NCBI RefSeq assembly: GCF_013340205.1 | Contig: NZ_BJTG01000007.1 | Coordinates: 62,001 to 126,000, forward strand | Source: Anaeromyxobacter diazotrophicus | Lineage (GTDB): Bacteria; Myxococcota; Myxococcia; Myxococcales; Anaeromyxobacteraceae | Direction: 5' to 3' | DNA length: 64,000 bases | Position numbers and translations under genes: made by a program | Part shown: positions 30,066 through 38,424 of the stretch, in pieces | Position numbering within the stretch: position 1 is the first letter of the stretch | How the letters are laid out: each line of letters opens with the position of its first letter | Notes under the pieces: model-generated | Seen by the model: only the letters and a program-made list of their open reading frames with translations | Database searches by the model: none | Told to the model about the DNA's origin: nothing

Positions 30066-30913
30066 TGCACGTGCTCGTGGCCGGCGCAGGGTGGCTCGGG
30101 GCGGCGCTCTGCGAGGCGCTCGTCGCCCGCGGCGACCGCGTGACCGCGGTGCGGCGCGACCCGGCCCGCGCCGCCGAGCTCTCCCGGCTCGGCGCCTCGC
30201 CGCTGGCGCTCGACCTGGCGGCGCCGGGCGCGGCGGCGCGGCTCCCCGCCGGCCTCGACGCGGTGCTGGCCTGCCAGGCGGCGTCCGGCGACGGCGAGGC
30301 GCCCTACCGCCGCGCCTACCTCGACGCGAACCGGACCCTGCTGGAGGCGGCCGCGCGCTGCGGCGCCCGCGCCTTCGTCTACACCGGGTCGACGGGGGTG
30401 TTCGGCCAGCGGGACGGGAGCGACGTCGACGAGGCGACGCCCCCCGCGCCCGCCTCGGCCGCGGCGGAGGTGCTGGTGGCGGCCGAGGCGCTGGTCCGCT
30501 CGCTGGGCGCGGCCGCGCGGGTGGTGCGCCTCTCCGGCCTCTACGGCCCAGGCCGGACAGGCCTCGTCGAGCGGGTGCGCGCGGGCGCGCTCGCCCTCGG
30601 CCCGGACGACGGCGCCTGGATGAACTTCTGCCACCGGGCGGACGCGGTGAGCGCGGTGCTGGCCGCCCTCGACCGCGGGGCGCCGGGGGCCGTGTACCAC
30701 GCCAGCGACGCCGGCCCGGCGCCCCGGCGCGAGGTCGTGCGCTTCGTCGCGGAGCGGCTCGGGATCGAGCCCGCTCGCCGCGACGCCCCCGCGGCCGGGG
30801 CGAACCGCCGGGTGCTGGCCGAGCGGACCCGCGCCGCGCTCGGCCTCGCGCTCGCCTTCCCCACCTTTCGCGAGGGGCTCGCGCCGCTCCTCGCCCAGGC
30901 AGGCGGGCGATGA
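30065..30913 (+). CDS. NAD(P)-dependent epimerase/dehydratase-like protein
   Basis: A 282-residue Rossmann protein starting MHVLVAGAGWLGAALCEALV, with a GxGxxG nucleotide-binding loop. Further features: RAFVYTGSTGVFGQ, VRLSGLYGPGRTGLVERV and the middle-domain TEAD-like HRADAVSAVLAAL. The catalytic YXXXK is not clear, as in the YeeZ/SDR a8-type proteins, so it may be an oxidoreductase or a degenerate member. ATG 30065 overlaps the pgm stop by one base, and its stop overlaps the next kinase start by four bases. These three genes thus form a coupled set. Confidence 0.82.
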
Positions 30914-33180
30914 CGGCGCGCGTCCGGGCGCTCCTCGAGCACCTGCGCACCCACGCGGCGGCCTACCTCGTGCTCGCCGTCGCGCTCTCCGCGGCGATGG
31001 CGGTGCGGATGTACGTGGCGAGCGCCATCGCGCACCAGGTCCGCTCCCGCTTCGACGAGCGGGTCACCGCCGCGGTGGAGGCGGTGAGGGACCGGATGGA
31101 CGCCTACGTCGCCACGCTCCGCGCGACCCGCGGGCTGTTCGTGAGCGGGCGGCGGCCGTCGCGCGAGGAGTTCCGCCTCTTCGTGCAGAACCTGCGGCTC
31201 GAGCGGCACTACCCCGGGATCCAGGGCATCGGCTTCGCGGAGCTCCTCGCTCCCCAGGAGGTCGCGCGCCACGAGGAGGCGGTGCGCCGGGAGGGCTTCC
31301 CCGGCTACAGCCTCTGGCCGGGCGGGGGGCGCGAGGCGTACACGGCCATCGTCTACCTGGAGCCGTTCGACGCCCGCAACCAGCGCGCGTTCGGCTTCGA
31401 CATGCTCTCCGAGCCGACGCGGCGCGAGGCCATGCTGCGGGCCCTCGCCACGGGGAAGGCCGCCTGCTCGGCGCGCGTCGAGCTGGTCCAGGAGACGGAC
31501 CAGGATCGCCAGCCCGGGTTCCTCATCTACCTGCCGGTCTCGGCGAGCGCGCGCGGCGGGCTCGAGCAGCGCACGGGCGGCTTCGTCTACGCGCCGTTCC
31601 GCGCCGGCGACCTTTTCGCGGCCACCCTCCCGCCCGAGAGCCTGGCCGAGATCCACCTCGACCTCCTCGACGGGCCCTCCGGAGATCCGGCCCAGCTCCT
31701 GTACGCCTCCGCCGCGCCGGCGGGCGGCACCCTCGAGGCGGTGCGGGGGCTCACGGTGGCGGGCCGGCCCTGGACCGTGCGCTTCCGGAGCTCGCCGGGG
31801 TTCGTCGCGCCGTGGGAGCGGTGGCTCCCGCGGTGGGCGGCCCTCGCCGGGGTGATCGTCAGCCTGCTGCTCTTCCAGGTCACGCGGCGCGAGGTGCGCG
31901 GGGCGGCCGAGGCGCGCCGGTCGGCGGAGCGCGCCAGCTTCCTGGCCGAGGCGGGCCGCGCGCTGTCCTCCTCGCTCGACTACGTCACCACCCTGGCCGA
32001 GGTGGCGCGGCGGGCCGCGGAGGGGCCTTGCGACTGGTGCGTCATCCTGGTGGTCGAGCCGGGCGGACCGGTGCGGCTGGTCGGCCACCGCGACCCCGCG
32101 CTCGCGCGCGCCACCGGGCAGGCGCTGGTGGAGGTGACCCTCGACCCGGAGGCGCGCTTCGCCGCGGCGGCCGCCATCCAGTCCAGCGAGCCGTTCGTGA
32201 CGGACGCGGTGAGCGAGGCGGACCTCGCCCGCGTGGCCCGCGACGCGGAGCACCTGGCCCGGCTCCGGGCGACCGGCGTCCGCGCGCTCGCCACCGTGCC
32301 GCTGCGCGCCCGCGGCGAGGCGCTCGGCGCCATCAGCTTCGCCTCCACCACCCGGCGCCGCCTCGACGCGAGCGACGTCCGGCTCATGCAGGACCTGGCG
32401 CGGCTGGCGGTGGCGGCCATCGACACGGCGCGCCTCTACCGCAGGGCCCAGGAGGCGGTGAAGCTCCGGGACGAGTTCCTCTCCATCGCCTCGCACGAGC
32501 TCAAGACCCCGCTCACCTCGCTCGCGCTGCAGGCGGACAGCCTGCGCCAGGCCGCGGTGCGCGGGTTCGTGCCCGAGCCGCTGGCGCACAAGACGGAGGT
32601 GATCCGCCGCAACGTCGAGCGGCTCTCGCGCCTCATCACGAACCTCCTCGACATCTCGCGCATCGGCGAGGGCCGCCTCGCCATCGAGCTCGAGCCGGTG
32701 GACCTGTCGGACGTGGTGTGCGAGGTGGCGGGGCGGTTCGAGGACGAGCTGGCGCGCGCCGGCTCCACGCTGCAGCTCGACGTACCGGGCCCGGTGGTGG
32801 GCCGCTGGGACCGGCTGCGCCTCGACCAGGTGGTGACGAACCTCGTCGCCAACGCCGTGAAGTACGGCCCGGGCAAGCCCATCGCGGTGGCGCTCCGCGT
32901 GGACGGCGACCGGGTCGCGCTCACGGTGCGCGACCAAGGCATCGGCATCCCGCGCGAGGCGCAGCAGCGGATCTTCGAGCGGTTCGAGCGGGCCGTCTCC
33001 GACCGCCACTTCGGCGGCTTCGGGCTGGGGCTGTGGATCGCGCGCCGGATCGTGGAGGCGCTGGGCGGGACGATCGCGGTCGAGAGCGAGCCCGGCCAGG
33101 GGGCCACCTTCACGGTCGAGCTCCGGCGCGCGCCTCCCCCGGAGCCGCCCGCGGCGCCCGCCCCCGGGGCCCCCCTTTAG
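30910..33180 (+). CDS. CHASE-GAF sensor histidine kinase
   Basis: A 756-residue membrane kinase. TM1 is about residues 18-38; the periplasmic CHASE domain spans roughly 75-260 (GIQGIGFAELLAPQEV, AYTAIVYLEPFDARN, GFDMLSEPTRREAMLRA); TM2 is about 305-320. A GAF domain (about 335-505) precedes HisKA with His529 in SIASHELKTPLTSL. The ATPase domain has NLVANAVKYG, DQGIGIPREAQQRIFERF and GFGLGLWIARRI. No response regulator is adjacent, so it is an orphan kinase. CHASE ligands are often small hydrophobic or adenine-like molecules; the ligand here is unknown. It is translationally coupled to the epimerase. Confidence 0.93.
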   Translation: MTARVRALLEHLRTHAAAYLVLAVALSAAMAVRMYVASAIAHQVRSRFDERVTAAVEAVRDRMDAYVATLRATRGLFVSGRRPSREEFRLFVQNLRLERHYPGIQGIGFAELLAPQEVARHEEAVRREGFPGYSLWPGGGREAYTAIVYLEPFDARNQRAFGFDMLSEPTRREAMLRALATGKAACSARVELVQETDQDRQPGFLIYLPVSASARGGLEQRTGGFVYAPFRAGDLFAATLPPESLAEIHLDLLDGPSGDPAQLLYASAAPAGGTLEAVRGLTVAGRPWTVRFRSSPGFVAPWERWLPRWAALAGVIVSLLLFQVTRREVRGAAEARRSAERASFLAEAGRALSSSLDYVTTLAEVARRAAEGPCDWCVILVVEPGGPVRLVGHRDPALARATGQALVEVTLDPEARFAAAAAIQSSEPFVTDAVSEADLARVARDAEHLARLRATGVRALATVPLRARGEALGAISFASTTRRRLDASDVRLMQDLARLAVAAIDTARLYRRAQEAVKLRDEFLSIASHELKTPLTSLALQADSLRQAAVRGFVPEPLAHKTEVIRRNVERLSRLITNLLDISRIGEGRLAIELEPVDLSDVVCEVAGRFEDELARAGSTLQLDVPGPVVGRWDRLRLDQVVTNLVANAVKYGPGKPIAVALRVDGDRVALTVRDQGIGIPREAQQRIFERFERAVSDRHFGGFGLGLWIARRIVEALGGTIAVESEPGQGATFTVELRRAPPPEPPAAPAPGAPL

Positions 33181-33231
33181 GCTACTTTCCCGCTTGAGGG
33201 GCCGCCGGCGGTTCGTCTACCGTCGCGCGCC

Positions 33232-35043
33232 ATGCCGACCCCCGCGCTCGCGCTCCTCGTGCTCCTCGCCGCTTCGCCCGCCGCCCCCGCCGCGCCCACC
33301 GCCGCCGAGGCGCGGGCGTTCGTCGCGCGCGCGAACGCCGAGGCGAAGGACCTCCTCACCCGGCAGTCGACCGCCGACTGGGTGCGCCAGACGTACATCA
33401 CGGACGACACCGAGCGGCTGTCCGCCTGGGCGAGCGAGGCGCTCATGGCGTTCCAGTCGCGCGCCGTGCCCGAGGCGAGCCGGCTGGCCCAGGCGAAGGG
33501 GCTCGACGCCGAGACGGCGCGGGCGCTCTACCTCGTCCGCACCGCGAGCACGCTCCCGGCGCCGAGCGATCCCGCCAAGCGCGCGGAGCTGGCGACCCTG
33601 GCCGCGCGGCTCGACTCCGCCTACGGCAAGGGGAAGTGGTGCGGGAAGGACGGGCACGCCCCCTGCCGCGACCTCGAGCAGCTCTCGGAGGTCATGCGCA
33701 AGAGCCGGAGCTGGGACGAGCTCCTCGATGCCTGGTACGGCTGGCACACCATCGCCCCGGCCATGCGCGCCGACTACACGCGCCTGGTGGCGCTGGGCAA
33801 CGAGGGCGCGCGCGAGATCGGCTTCGGCGACCTGGGGGAGCTGTGGCGGGCCGGCTACGACATGACCCCGGCAGAGTTCGCGCAGGAGACGGACCGGCTG
33901 TGGGCCCAGGTGAAGCCGCTCTACGACGAGCTGCACTGCTACGTGCGCGGCAAGCTGCAGGAGCGCTACGGCAAGGACCGCGTCCCCGACGGCAAGCCGA
34001 TCCCCGCCCACCTGCTCGGCAACATGTGGGCGCAGGAGTGGGGCAACGTGTACGACCTGGCGGCCCCGCCCGGCGCGGCCGCCTCGGTGGCGAAGCTCGA
34101 CGTCTCCGGCGCGCTCGAGCGCAAGGGGTTCGACCCGGTGAGGATGGTGAAGCTGGGCGAGGGGTTCTACACCTCGCTCGGGCTCGACCCGCTGCCGGCG
34201 TCCTTCTGGGAGCGCTCGATGTTCGTGAAGCCGCGCGACCGGGAGGTGGTCTGCCACGCCAGCGCGTGGGACGTCACCTTCTCCGACGACCTGCGCGTGA
34301 AGATGTGCATCAAGCCGACCGCCGACGATCTCGTCACCATCCACCACGAGCTCGGCCACGACTATTACTTCCAGTCGTACTGGCGGCTGCCGGTGATCTT
34401 CCAGCAGGGCGCGAACGACGGCTTCCACGAGGCCATCGGGGACGCCATCGCGCTCTCCGTCACGCCGGCCTATCTGAAGAGGGTCGGCGTGCTCGACGAG
34501 CTGCCGCCCACCGACGAGGCCGGCCTGGTCGCGATCCAGCTGCGGGAGGCGATGGACAAGGTCGCCTTCCTGCCCTTCGGCCTGCTCATCGATCGGTGGC
34601 GGTGGGACGTGTTCTCCGGGAAGACGCCGCCCGCGCAGTACGACGCGGCCTGGTGGGCGCTCCGGCGCAAGTACCAGGGCGTGGACGCGCCGGTGGCGCG
34701 CAGCGAGGCCGACTTCGACCCTGGCGCGAAGTACCACATCCCGGCCAACGTGCCCTACACGCGCTACTTCCTGGCGCGCATCTATCAGTTCCAGTTCCAC
34801 CGCGCGCTGTGCCAGGCGGCGGGCCAGCAGGGGCCGCTCCACGCCTGCTCCATCTACGGGAACAAGGCGGCCGGGAAGCGCCTGCACGAGATGCTCGCGC
34901 TGGGCGCGTCGAAGCCGTGGCCGGAGGCGATGTACGCGCTCACCGGACAGCGGCAGGCCGACGCGTCCGCCCTCCTCGACTACTTCGCCCCGCTGCGGAG
35001 CTGGCTCCAGGCGCAGAACCGCGGGCGAAAGTGCGGGTGGTAG
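33232..35043 (+). CDS. Exported M2-family peptidyl-dipeptidase (ACE-like)
   Basis: A 603-residue protein with a signal peptide (about residues 1-20, [14 protein letters not shown]). The zinc motif is [10 protein letters not shown] (HEXXH), followed by the third ligand Glu in DGFHEAIGD. Downstream, [19 protein letters not shown] matches the conserved chloride/substrate region of angiotensin-converting-enzyme relatives. The upstream part [12 protein letters not shown] is also typical. It probably releases dipeptides from the C-terminus of periplasmic or extracellular peptides. The gene stands alone, 51 bases after the CHASE kinase stop. Confidence 0.95.
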   Translation: MPTPALALLVLLAASPAAPAAPTAAEARAFVARANAEAKDLLTRQSTADWVRQTYITDDTERLSAWASEALMAFQSRAVPEASRLAQAKGLDAETARALYLVRTASTLPAPSDPAKRAELATLAARLDSAYGKGKWCGKDGHAPCRDLEQLSEVMRKSRSWDELLDAWYGWHTIAPAMRADYTRLVALGNEGAREIGFGDLGELWRAGYDMTPAEFAQETDRLWAQVKPLYDELHCYVRGKLQERYGKDRVPDGKPIPAHLLGNMWAQEWGNVYDLAAPPGAAASVAKLDVSGALERKGFDPVRMVKLGEGFYTSLGLDPLPASFWERSMFVKPRDREVVCHASAWDVTFSDDLRVKMCIKPTADDLVTIHHELGHDYYFQSYWRLPVIFQQGANDGFHEAIGDAIALSVTPAYLKRVGVLDELPPTDEAGLVAIQLREAMDKVAFLPFGLLIDRWRWDVFSGKTPPAQYDAAWWALRRKYQGVDAPVARSEADFDPGAKYHIPANVPYTRYFLARIYQFQFHRALCQAAGQQGPLHACSIYGNKAAGKRLHEMLALGASKPWPEAMYALTGQRQADASALLDYFAPLRSWLQAQNRGRKCGW

Positions 35044-35165
35044 CCGGCCGGGGGTGAGCGGAGGGCCTGCGGCGGGACCGCACGCCCCGCCGCGCGTCGT
35101 GGGGCTTCGGGGCTGGTGGTCACGTCCGCGGTGAATGAGCCTCTATCACGTGCCGTCCATGTCGC

Positions 35166-35417
35166 GTGGAGGACAGGACCTTGCTGGAGCCGGCGACACA
35201 GCGCGAGCAGGTGACCCTGGCGGTCTTGCCGCAGGGGGCCTCGCTCGCCGTGGTGGTCCCGCCCGGCCTGGTCGGGGTCCCCATCTACCGGGGGCCGGGC
35301 TGGGTGGACTACCTGTGCGGCCAGTGCGGGACGGTGCTGTGTCACGGCGTGAGCCGCGGCATGTTCGTCTCGCTCGCCTTCGCCTGCCGCTGCGGGGCGG
35401 TGAACGCGCTGCGCTGA
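35166..35417 (+). CDS. Small zinc-ribbon-like protein of unknown function
   Basis: An 83-residue protein if started at GTG 35166. A second possible start is TTG 35181, which has GGAGG eight bases upstream and gives 78 residues. The C-terminal half carries two cysteine pairs, DYLCGQCGTVLC and FACRCGAVNAL, a likely zinc ribbon. The N-terminal half (VTLAVLPQGASLAVVVPPG) reads as beta strands. No family is recognised. A 6-bp-stem hairpin overlaps its stop. Confidence 0.7.
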   Translation: MEDRTLLEPATQREQVTLAVLPQGASLAVVVPPGLVGVPIYRGPGWVDYLCGQCGTVLCHGVSRGMFVSLAFACRCGAVNALR

Positions 35418-35437
35418 GCTGAGGCTCGGGGCTCAGC
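35418..35437. terminator. Short hairpin between convergent genes
   Basis: GCTGAG (35418-35423) pairs with CTCAGC (35432-35437) across an 8-base loop, between the stop of the zinc-ribbon gene and the stop of the HIT gene. No T run is visible. Confidence 0.35.
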
Positions 35438-35885
35438 CGCCAGTGGCGAGGGCGCGGCGGACCGCCTCCGCCGCCGCCACCACCCGCCAGGCCGGGAGGG
35501 CGTCCTCCGGGCGCGCGTCGAAGGCGCCGCGGCCGCGGAGCCGCGCGGGGGTGTCCGCGAAGCGGGGCACGAGGTGCAGGTGGAAGTGGCGGAGCACGTC
35601 GCCCAGCGCGAGCGCGTACACGTGCTCGGCGCCGAGCGCCGCCTGCTGGGCCCGCATGACGCGCGCCGCGGCCGGCCCGAGCGCGGCGAGCTCGGCGGGC
35701 TGCAGGTCGTAGAGCGCCCGCGCGTGCCGGTCGCTCGTCAGGACCAGCCAGCCCGGGATGGGACAGGCGTCGGCCACGCCGTGGACGGTGAGCCCGTCGC
35801 CACGCCAGACGATCCCGCCGGCCGGGCGCGCTTCTCCGGCCACGATCCGGCAGGCCAGGCACGGGTGGTTGGGGTCGGCGGCCAC
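35433..35885 (-). CDS. HIT-family nucleotide hydrolase/transferase
   Basis: A 150-residue protein. It begins with NHPCLACRIVAGEARPAGG, a CXXC zinc-like motif usual in HIT proteins, and contains VLRHFHLHLVPRF, the histidine triad (HxHxH). HIT proteins hydrolyse nucleoside phosphoramidates or dinucleoside polyphosphates. The middle histidine is the nucleophile. The substrate is not known. It is the first of three minus-strand small genes that include a 52-residue protein and glutaredoxin, though each may have its own promoter. Confidence 0.88.
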   Translation of the reverse strand: MAADPNHPCLACRIVAGEARPAGGIVWRGDGLTVHGVADACPIPGWLVLTSDRHARALYDLQPAELAALGPAAARVMRAQQAALGAEHVYALALGDVLRHFHLHLVPRFADTPARLRGRGAFDARPEDALPAWRVVAAAEAVRRALATGG

Positions 35886-35936
35886 GGGGCCAGCGTACGA
35901 CAGCCGGCCCCCGGGCGAAACCGGCGCGGCTCCGCC

Positions 35937-36095
35937 TCAGGGCTGCGGGCCGGGGGGCGGCAGCTTCTGGGCGCTCGACTCGGGCTGGGAGAGCCCCGAC
36001 TCCTCGCGCTCGTCCTCGAGGTTCCCGTCGGGCGCTCCGCGGCGCTCCGGCGCCTGCTCCACGGTCGGCTCGAGCGGCTCGTTCTTGGGTTCCAT
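35937..36095 (-). CDS. 52-residue hypothetical protein with strong ribosome site
   Basis: A short open frame, too small for usual length cut-offs, with GGGAGGGAG six bases before ATG 36095. The product begins MEPKNEPLEPTVEQAPERRG and is acidic and Pro/Glu-rich, with no membrane segment or cysteine, so it is probably disordered. The ribosome site and codon bias (third positions G/C) support translation. No family is recognised. Confidence 0.55.
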   Translation of the reverse strand: MEPKNEPLEPTVEQAPERRGAPDGNLEDEREESGLSQPESSAQKLPPPGPQP

Positions 36096-36180
36096 GCGCG
36101 GCTCCCTCCCGCGGCCTCGAGGCCGCCCGCTGGAACCTTGGCGACGCGCCGGCGGCGGCGGAAGGGGCGCCGGGCCCGCG

Positions 36181-36444
36181 CTACGCGGCCTCGCCGCGCA
36201 GGATGGCGTCGAGCTTGCCCTGCCGGTCGAGCGCGTCCACGTCGGAGAAGCCGCCGAGCGGCCGGCCGTCCACGAAGATCTGCGGCACCGTGCGCTGGCC
36301 GCTCGCCTCCACCAGCCAGGCGCGCTTCGCGTCGTCGTGCTCGACGTCGATCTCCTCGTAGGCGACGCCCTTCTTCTGCAGGAGCGCCTTGGCGCGGACG
36401 CAGTAGGGGCACTGCTGCTTGCTGTAGACCTGGACCTTGGGCAT
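36181..36444 (-). CDS. grxC: Glutaredoxin 3
   Basis: An 87-residue glutaredoxin with the dithiol active site KQQCPYCVRAK, the TVPQIFVDG cis-proline loop and GGFSDVDALD. It reduces protein disulfides and glutathione mixed disulfides. ATG 36444 is used; an in-frame GTG at 36453 adds three residues and cannot be excluded. It is divergent from the RluA-type synthase, 23 bases away, so the promoters overlap. Confidence 0.93.
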   Translation of the reverse strand: MPKVQVYSKQQCPYCVRAKALLQKKGVAYEEIDVEHDDAKRAWLVEASGQRTVPQIFVDGRPLGGFSDVDALDRQGKLDAILRGEAA

Positions 36445-36467
36445 CGCCCTCACTTAACGTCGGCGGC

Positions 36468-37379
36468 GTGATCCCGCAAACGGCCGCCGAGAAGCTGCTC
36501 GTCCCCGGGGAGGACGCCGGCGAGCGCCTCGACCGATTCCTGGCGCGCGCGCTGTCGGTCCAGGTGGAGCGCGCCCGCGCGCTGGTGGCGCAGGGGCGAG
36601 TGCGCATCCGGGGCCGCACCTGCTCGCCCCACCGCAAGCTCTTCGGCGGCGAGGAGGTGGAGGTGACGCGGCCCGCGCCGCGGGCCGCGGCGGCGGCGGC
36701 GGACGAGCCGGCGCTGGCGGCGCTCTTCGACGACCCCGACTGCCTGGTGGTGGACAAGCCGGCCGGGCTGCCGGTGGAGCCCGCGCGGCCGGGGGCGCCC
36801 TCGGCGGTCGGCGCGGCGAGCCGGCTCGGCCGCTTCGACGTCGCCGGGCGGGCGCTCCCGGGGCTCGCCCACCGGCTCGACCGCGACACGAGCGGCTGCC
36901 TCCTGCTCGCCCGGCACGACCGGGCGCTGGCCGCGCTCAAGGGCGCCTTCGAGGCGGGCCGCGTGGAGAAGAGCTACCTCGCGCTGGTGGCGGGGACGCC
37001 GCCGGACGAGGGCCGTCTCGACACGCCCTACGCGCGCGACCCCGCCGACCCGCGCCGCTTCACCGGCCGGGTCGCCTCCGCGCGCCGGGCCCGCCTCCGA
37101 TACCGGGTGCGGGAGCGGCTCCGCGGCGCGGCGCTCGTGGAGGTGCGGCTCGAGACCGGGCGCACGCACCAGATCCGGGTCCAGCTCTCCGAGGCGGGCT
37201 ACCCGGTGCTGGGGGACGCGGTGTACGGAGTCGCCGCGCCGGGGCTCGCGCGGCAGGCGCTGCACGCCTGGCGGCTGGCGTTCCCGGCGCCCTCCGGAGC
37301 GGCGGTGGCGGTGGAGGCGCCCGTCCCGGCGGACCTGGCGCGGGCGGTGGCGGCCTTGCGAGAGGAGCCTCGCGGTTGA
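36468..37379 (+). CDS. RluA-family pseudouridine synthase
   Basis: A 303-residue protein from GTG 36468. An S4-like N-terminal domain (about residues 10-75: ERLDRFLARALSVQVERAR) precedes the catalytic domain. The RluA signature AHRLDRDTSGCLLLA contains the catalytic Asp, and ETGRTHQIRVQLSEAGYPVLGD is the second conserved block. The RNA target (23S, 16S or tRNA position) cannot be assigned from sequence alone. Confidence 0.9.
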   Translation: MIPQTAAEKLLVPGEDAGERLDRFLARALSVQVERARALVAQGRVRIRGRTCSPHRKLFGGEEVEVTRPAPRAAAAAADEPALAALFDDPDCLVVDKPAGLPVEPARPGAPSAVGAASRLGRFDVAGRALPGLAHRLDRDTSGCLLLARHDRALAALKGAFEAGRVEKSYLALVAGTPPDEGRLDTPYARDPADPRRFTGRVASARRARLRYRVRERLRGAALVEVRLETGRTHQIRVQLSEAGYPVLGDAVYGVAAPGLARQALHAWRLAFPAPSGAAVAVEAPVPADLARAVAALREEPRG

Positions 37380-37392
37380 GGGCGCCGCCCGG

Positions 37393-38289
37393 TCACCGGA
37401 AGGTGCGCGACCGCGCGGCGTCCGCCAGCGCCACCACCGCCGGGTGGCGCAGCCGCCGCTCCACCGACACCGCGAAGTAGCGCTCGCGCACCTCCTCCGC
37501 GCGGCCGACCGGCGCCACCCGGAGCTGCGCGCACACCTCCGCCGCGATCACCGTGGGCGCGGCGAAGAAGCCGAGGCCCCGCCGCCCGAAGGCGGTGAGC
37601 AGGGCGGTGTCGTCGAACTCGGCCACCGCCAGCGGCCGCACCCCCTCGCCCTCGAACCAGGCCTCGAGGTCGCGGCGCAGCGCGGTCCCGCGCGCGGGGA
37701 GCAGCGCCGGCGCGCCGTCGAGCGAGCGGGGGAAGCGCCGCCGCAGGCCGGCCGCGAGCTGCGGCTCGGCCAGGAAGCTCACCCCCGACTCGCCGAGCGG
37801 GTGGCTGAAGGCCTTCACCTGGGTCTCGGCCGCCGGCGTGTCCGAGAGCACCACGTCGAGCTCGTGCAGCGAGAGCGCGGCCATGAGCTGGGGGAGCGGC
37901 CCCTCGCGGCAGGCGAGGGTGAGGTCGGGGACGGCCTCCAGCGCGGGGCGCAGCAGCAGCTCGGCCATGATCTTGGGGATGACGTCCGCCACCCCGGCCG
38001 CCAGGCGCGGCCGCTGGCCGGTCGGGAGCCCCTTCACCGCCAGCTGCAGCTCGCGGCCGGTGCGGAAGATCTCGTCCGCGTAGCGCTGCACGGTGCGCCC
38101 GACGTCGGTGAGCACGAGGCGCCGGCCCTGCCGCTCGAAGAGCTTCACGCCCAGCGTCTCCTCGAGCTTCTTGATCTGGGTCGAGAGCGTCGGCTGCGAG
38201 AGCCGCAGCTCCTCCCCGGCGCGGGCGATGCTGCCGTTGCGCGCCACGGTCCAGAAGTAGAGCAGGTGGTGGTAGTTGAGCCACTCCAT
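37393..38289 (-). CDS. NhaR-like LysR-family transcriptional regulator
   Basis: A 298-residue LysR protein. The winged-helix begins MEWLNYHHLLYFWTVARNG, which is the typical NhaR start, with the recognition helix in LRLSQPTLSTQIKKLEE. The C-terminal effector domain is a periplasmic-binding-like fold (RLAAGVADVIPKIMAELL). NhaR responds to sodium and activates a Na+/H+ antiporter. It is divergent from the CPA2 antiporter across 135 bases, so it probably controls that gene. Confidence 0.88.
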   Translation of the reverse strand: MEWLNYHHLLYFWTVARNGSIARAGEELRLSQPTLSTQIKKLEETLGVKLFERQGRRLVLTDVGRTVQRYADEIFRTGRELQLAVKGLPTGQRPRLAAGVADVIPKIMAELLLRPALEAVPDLTLACREGPLPQLMAALSLHELDVVLSDTPAAETQVKAFSHPLGESGVSFLAEPQLAAGLRRRFPRSLDGAPALLPARGTALRRDLEAWFEGEGVRPLAVAEFDDTALLTAFGRRGLGFFAAPTVIAAEVCAQLRVAPVGRAEEVRERYFAVSVERRLRHPAVVALADAARSRTFR

Positions 38290-38424
38290 CCCATCCTTTT
38301 AGGAAGCCGAAGGCTGGCACGCGACCCTCCGTTTCGAGAAAGCCAGCCCAGCCGCGCCCGGTCCGCCCGGGGGCGCGCGATCCGGCGCGACGCCGCCCGC
38401 CGCGGCGGTTACCCTGCGGCGGCC

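Noticed and set aside
38315-38330. Sigma-54 promoter TGGCACGCGACCCTCC upstream of the antiporter
   Set aside because: The -24 half is perfect, but the -12 half has TC in place of GC.
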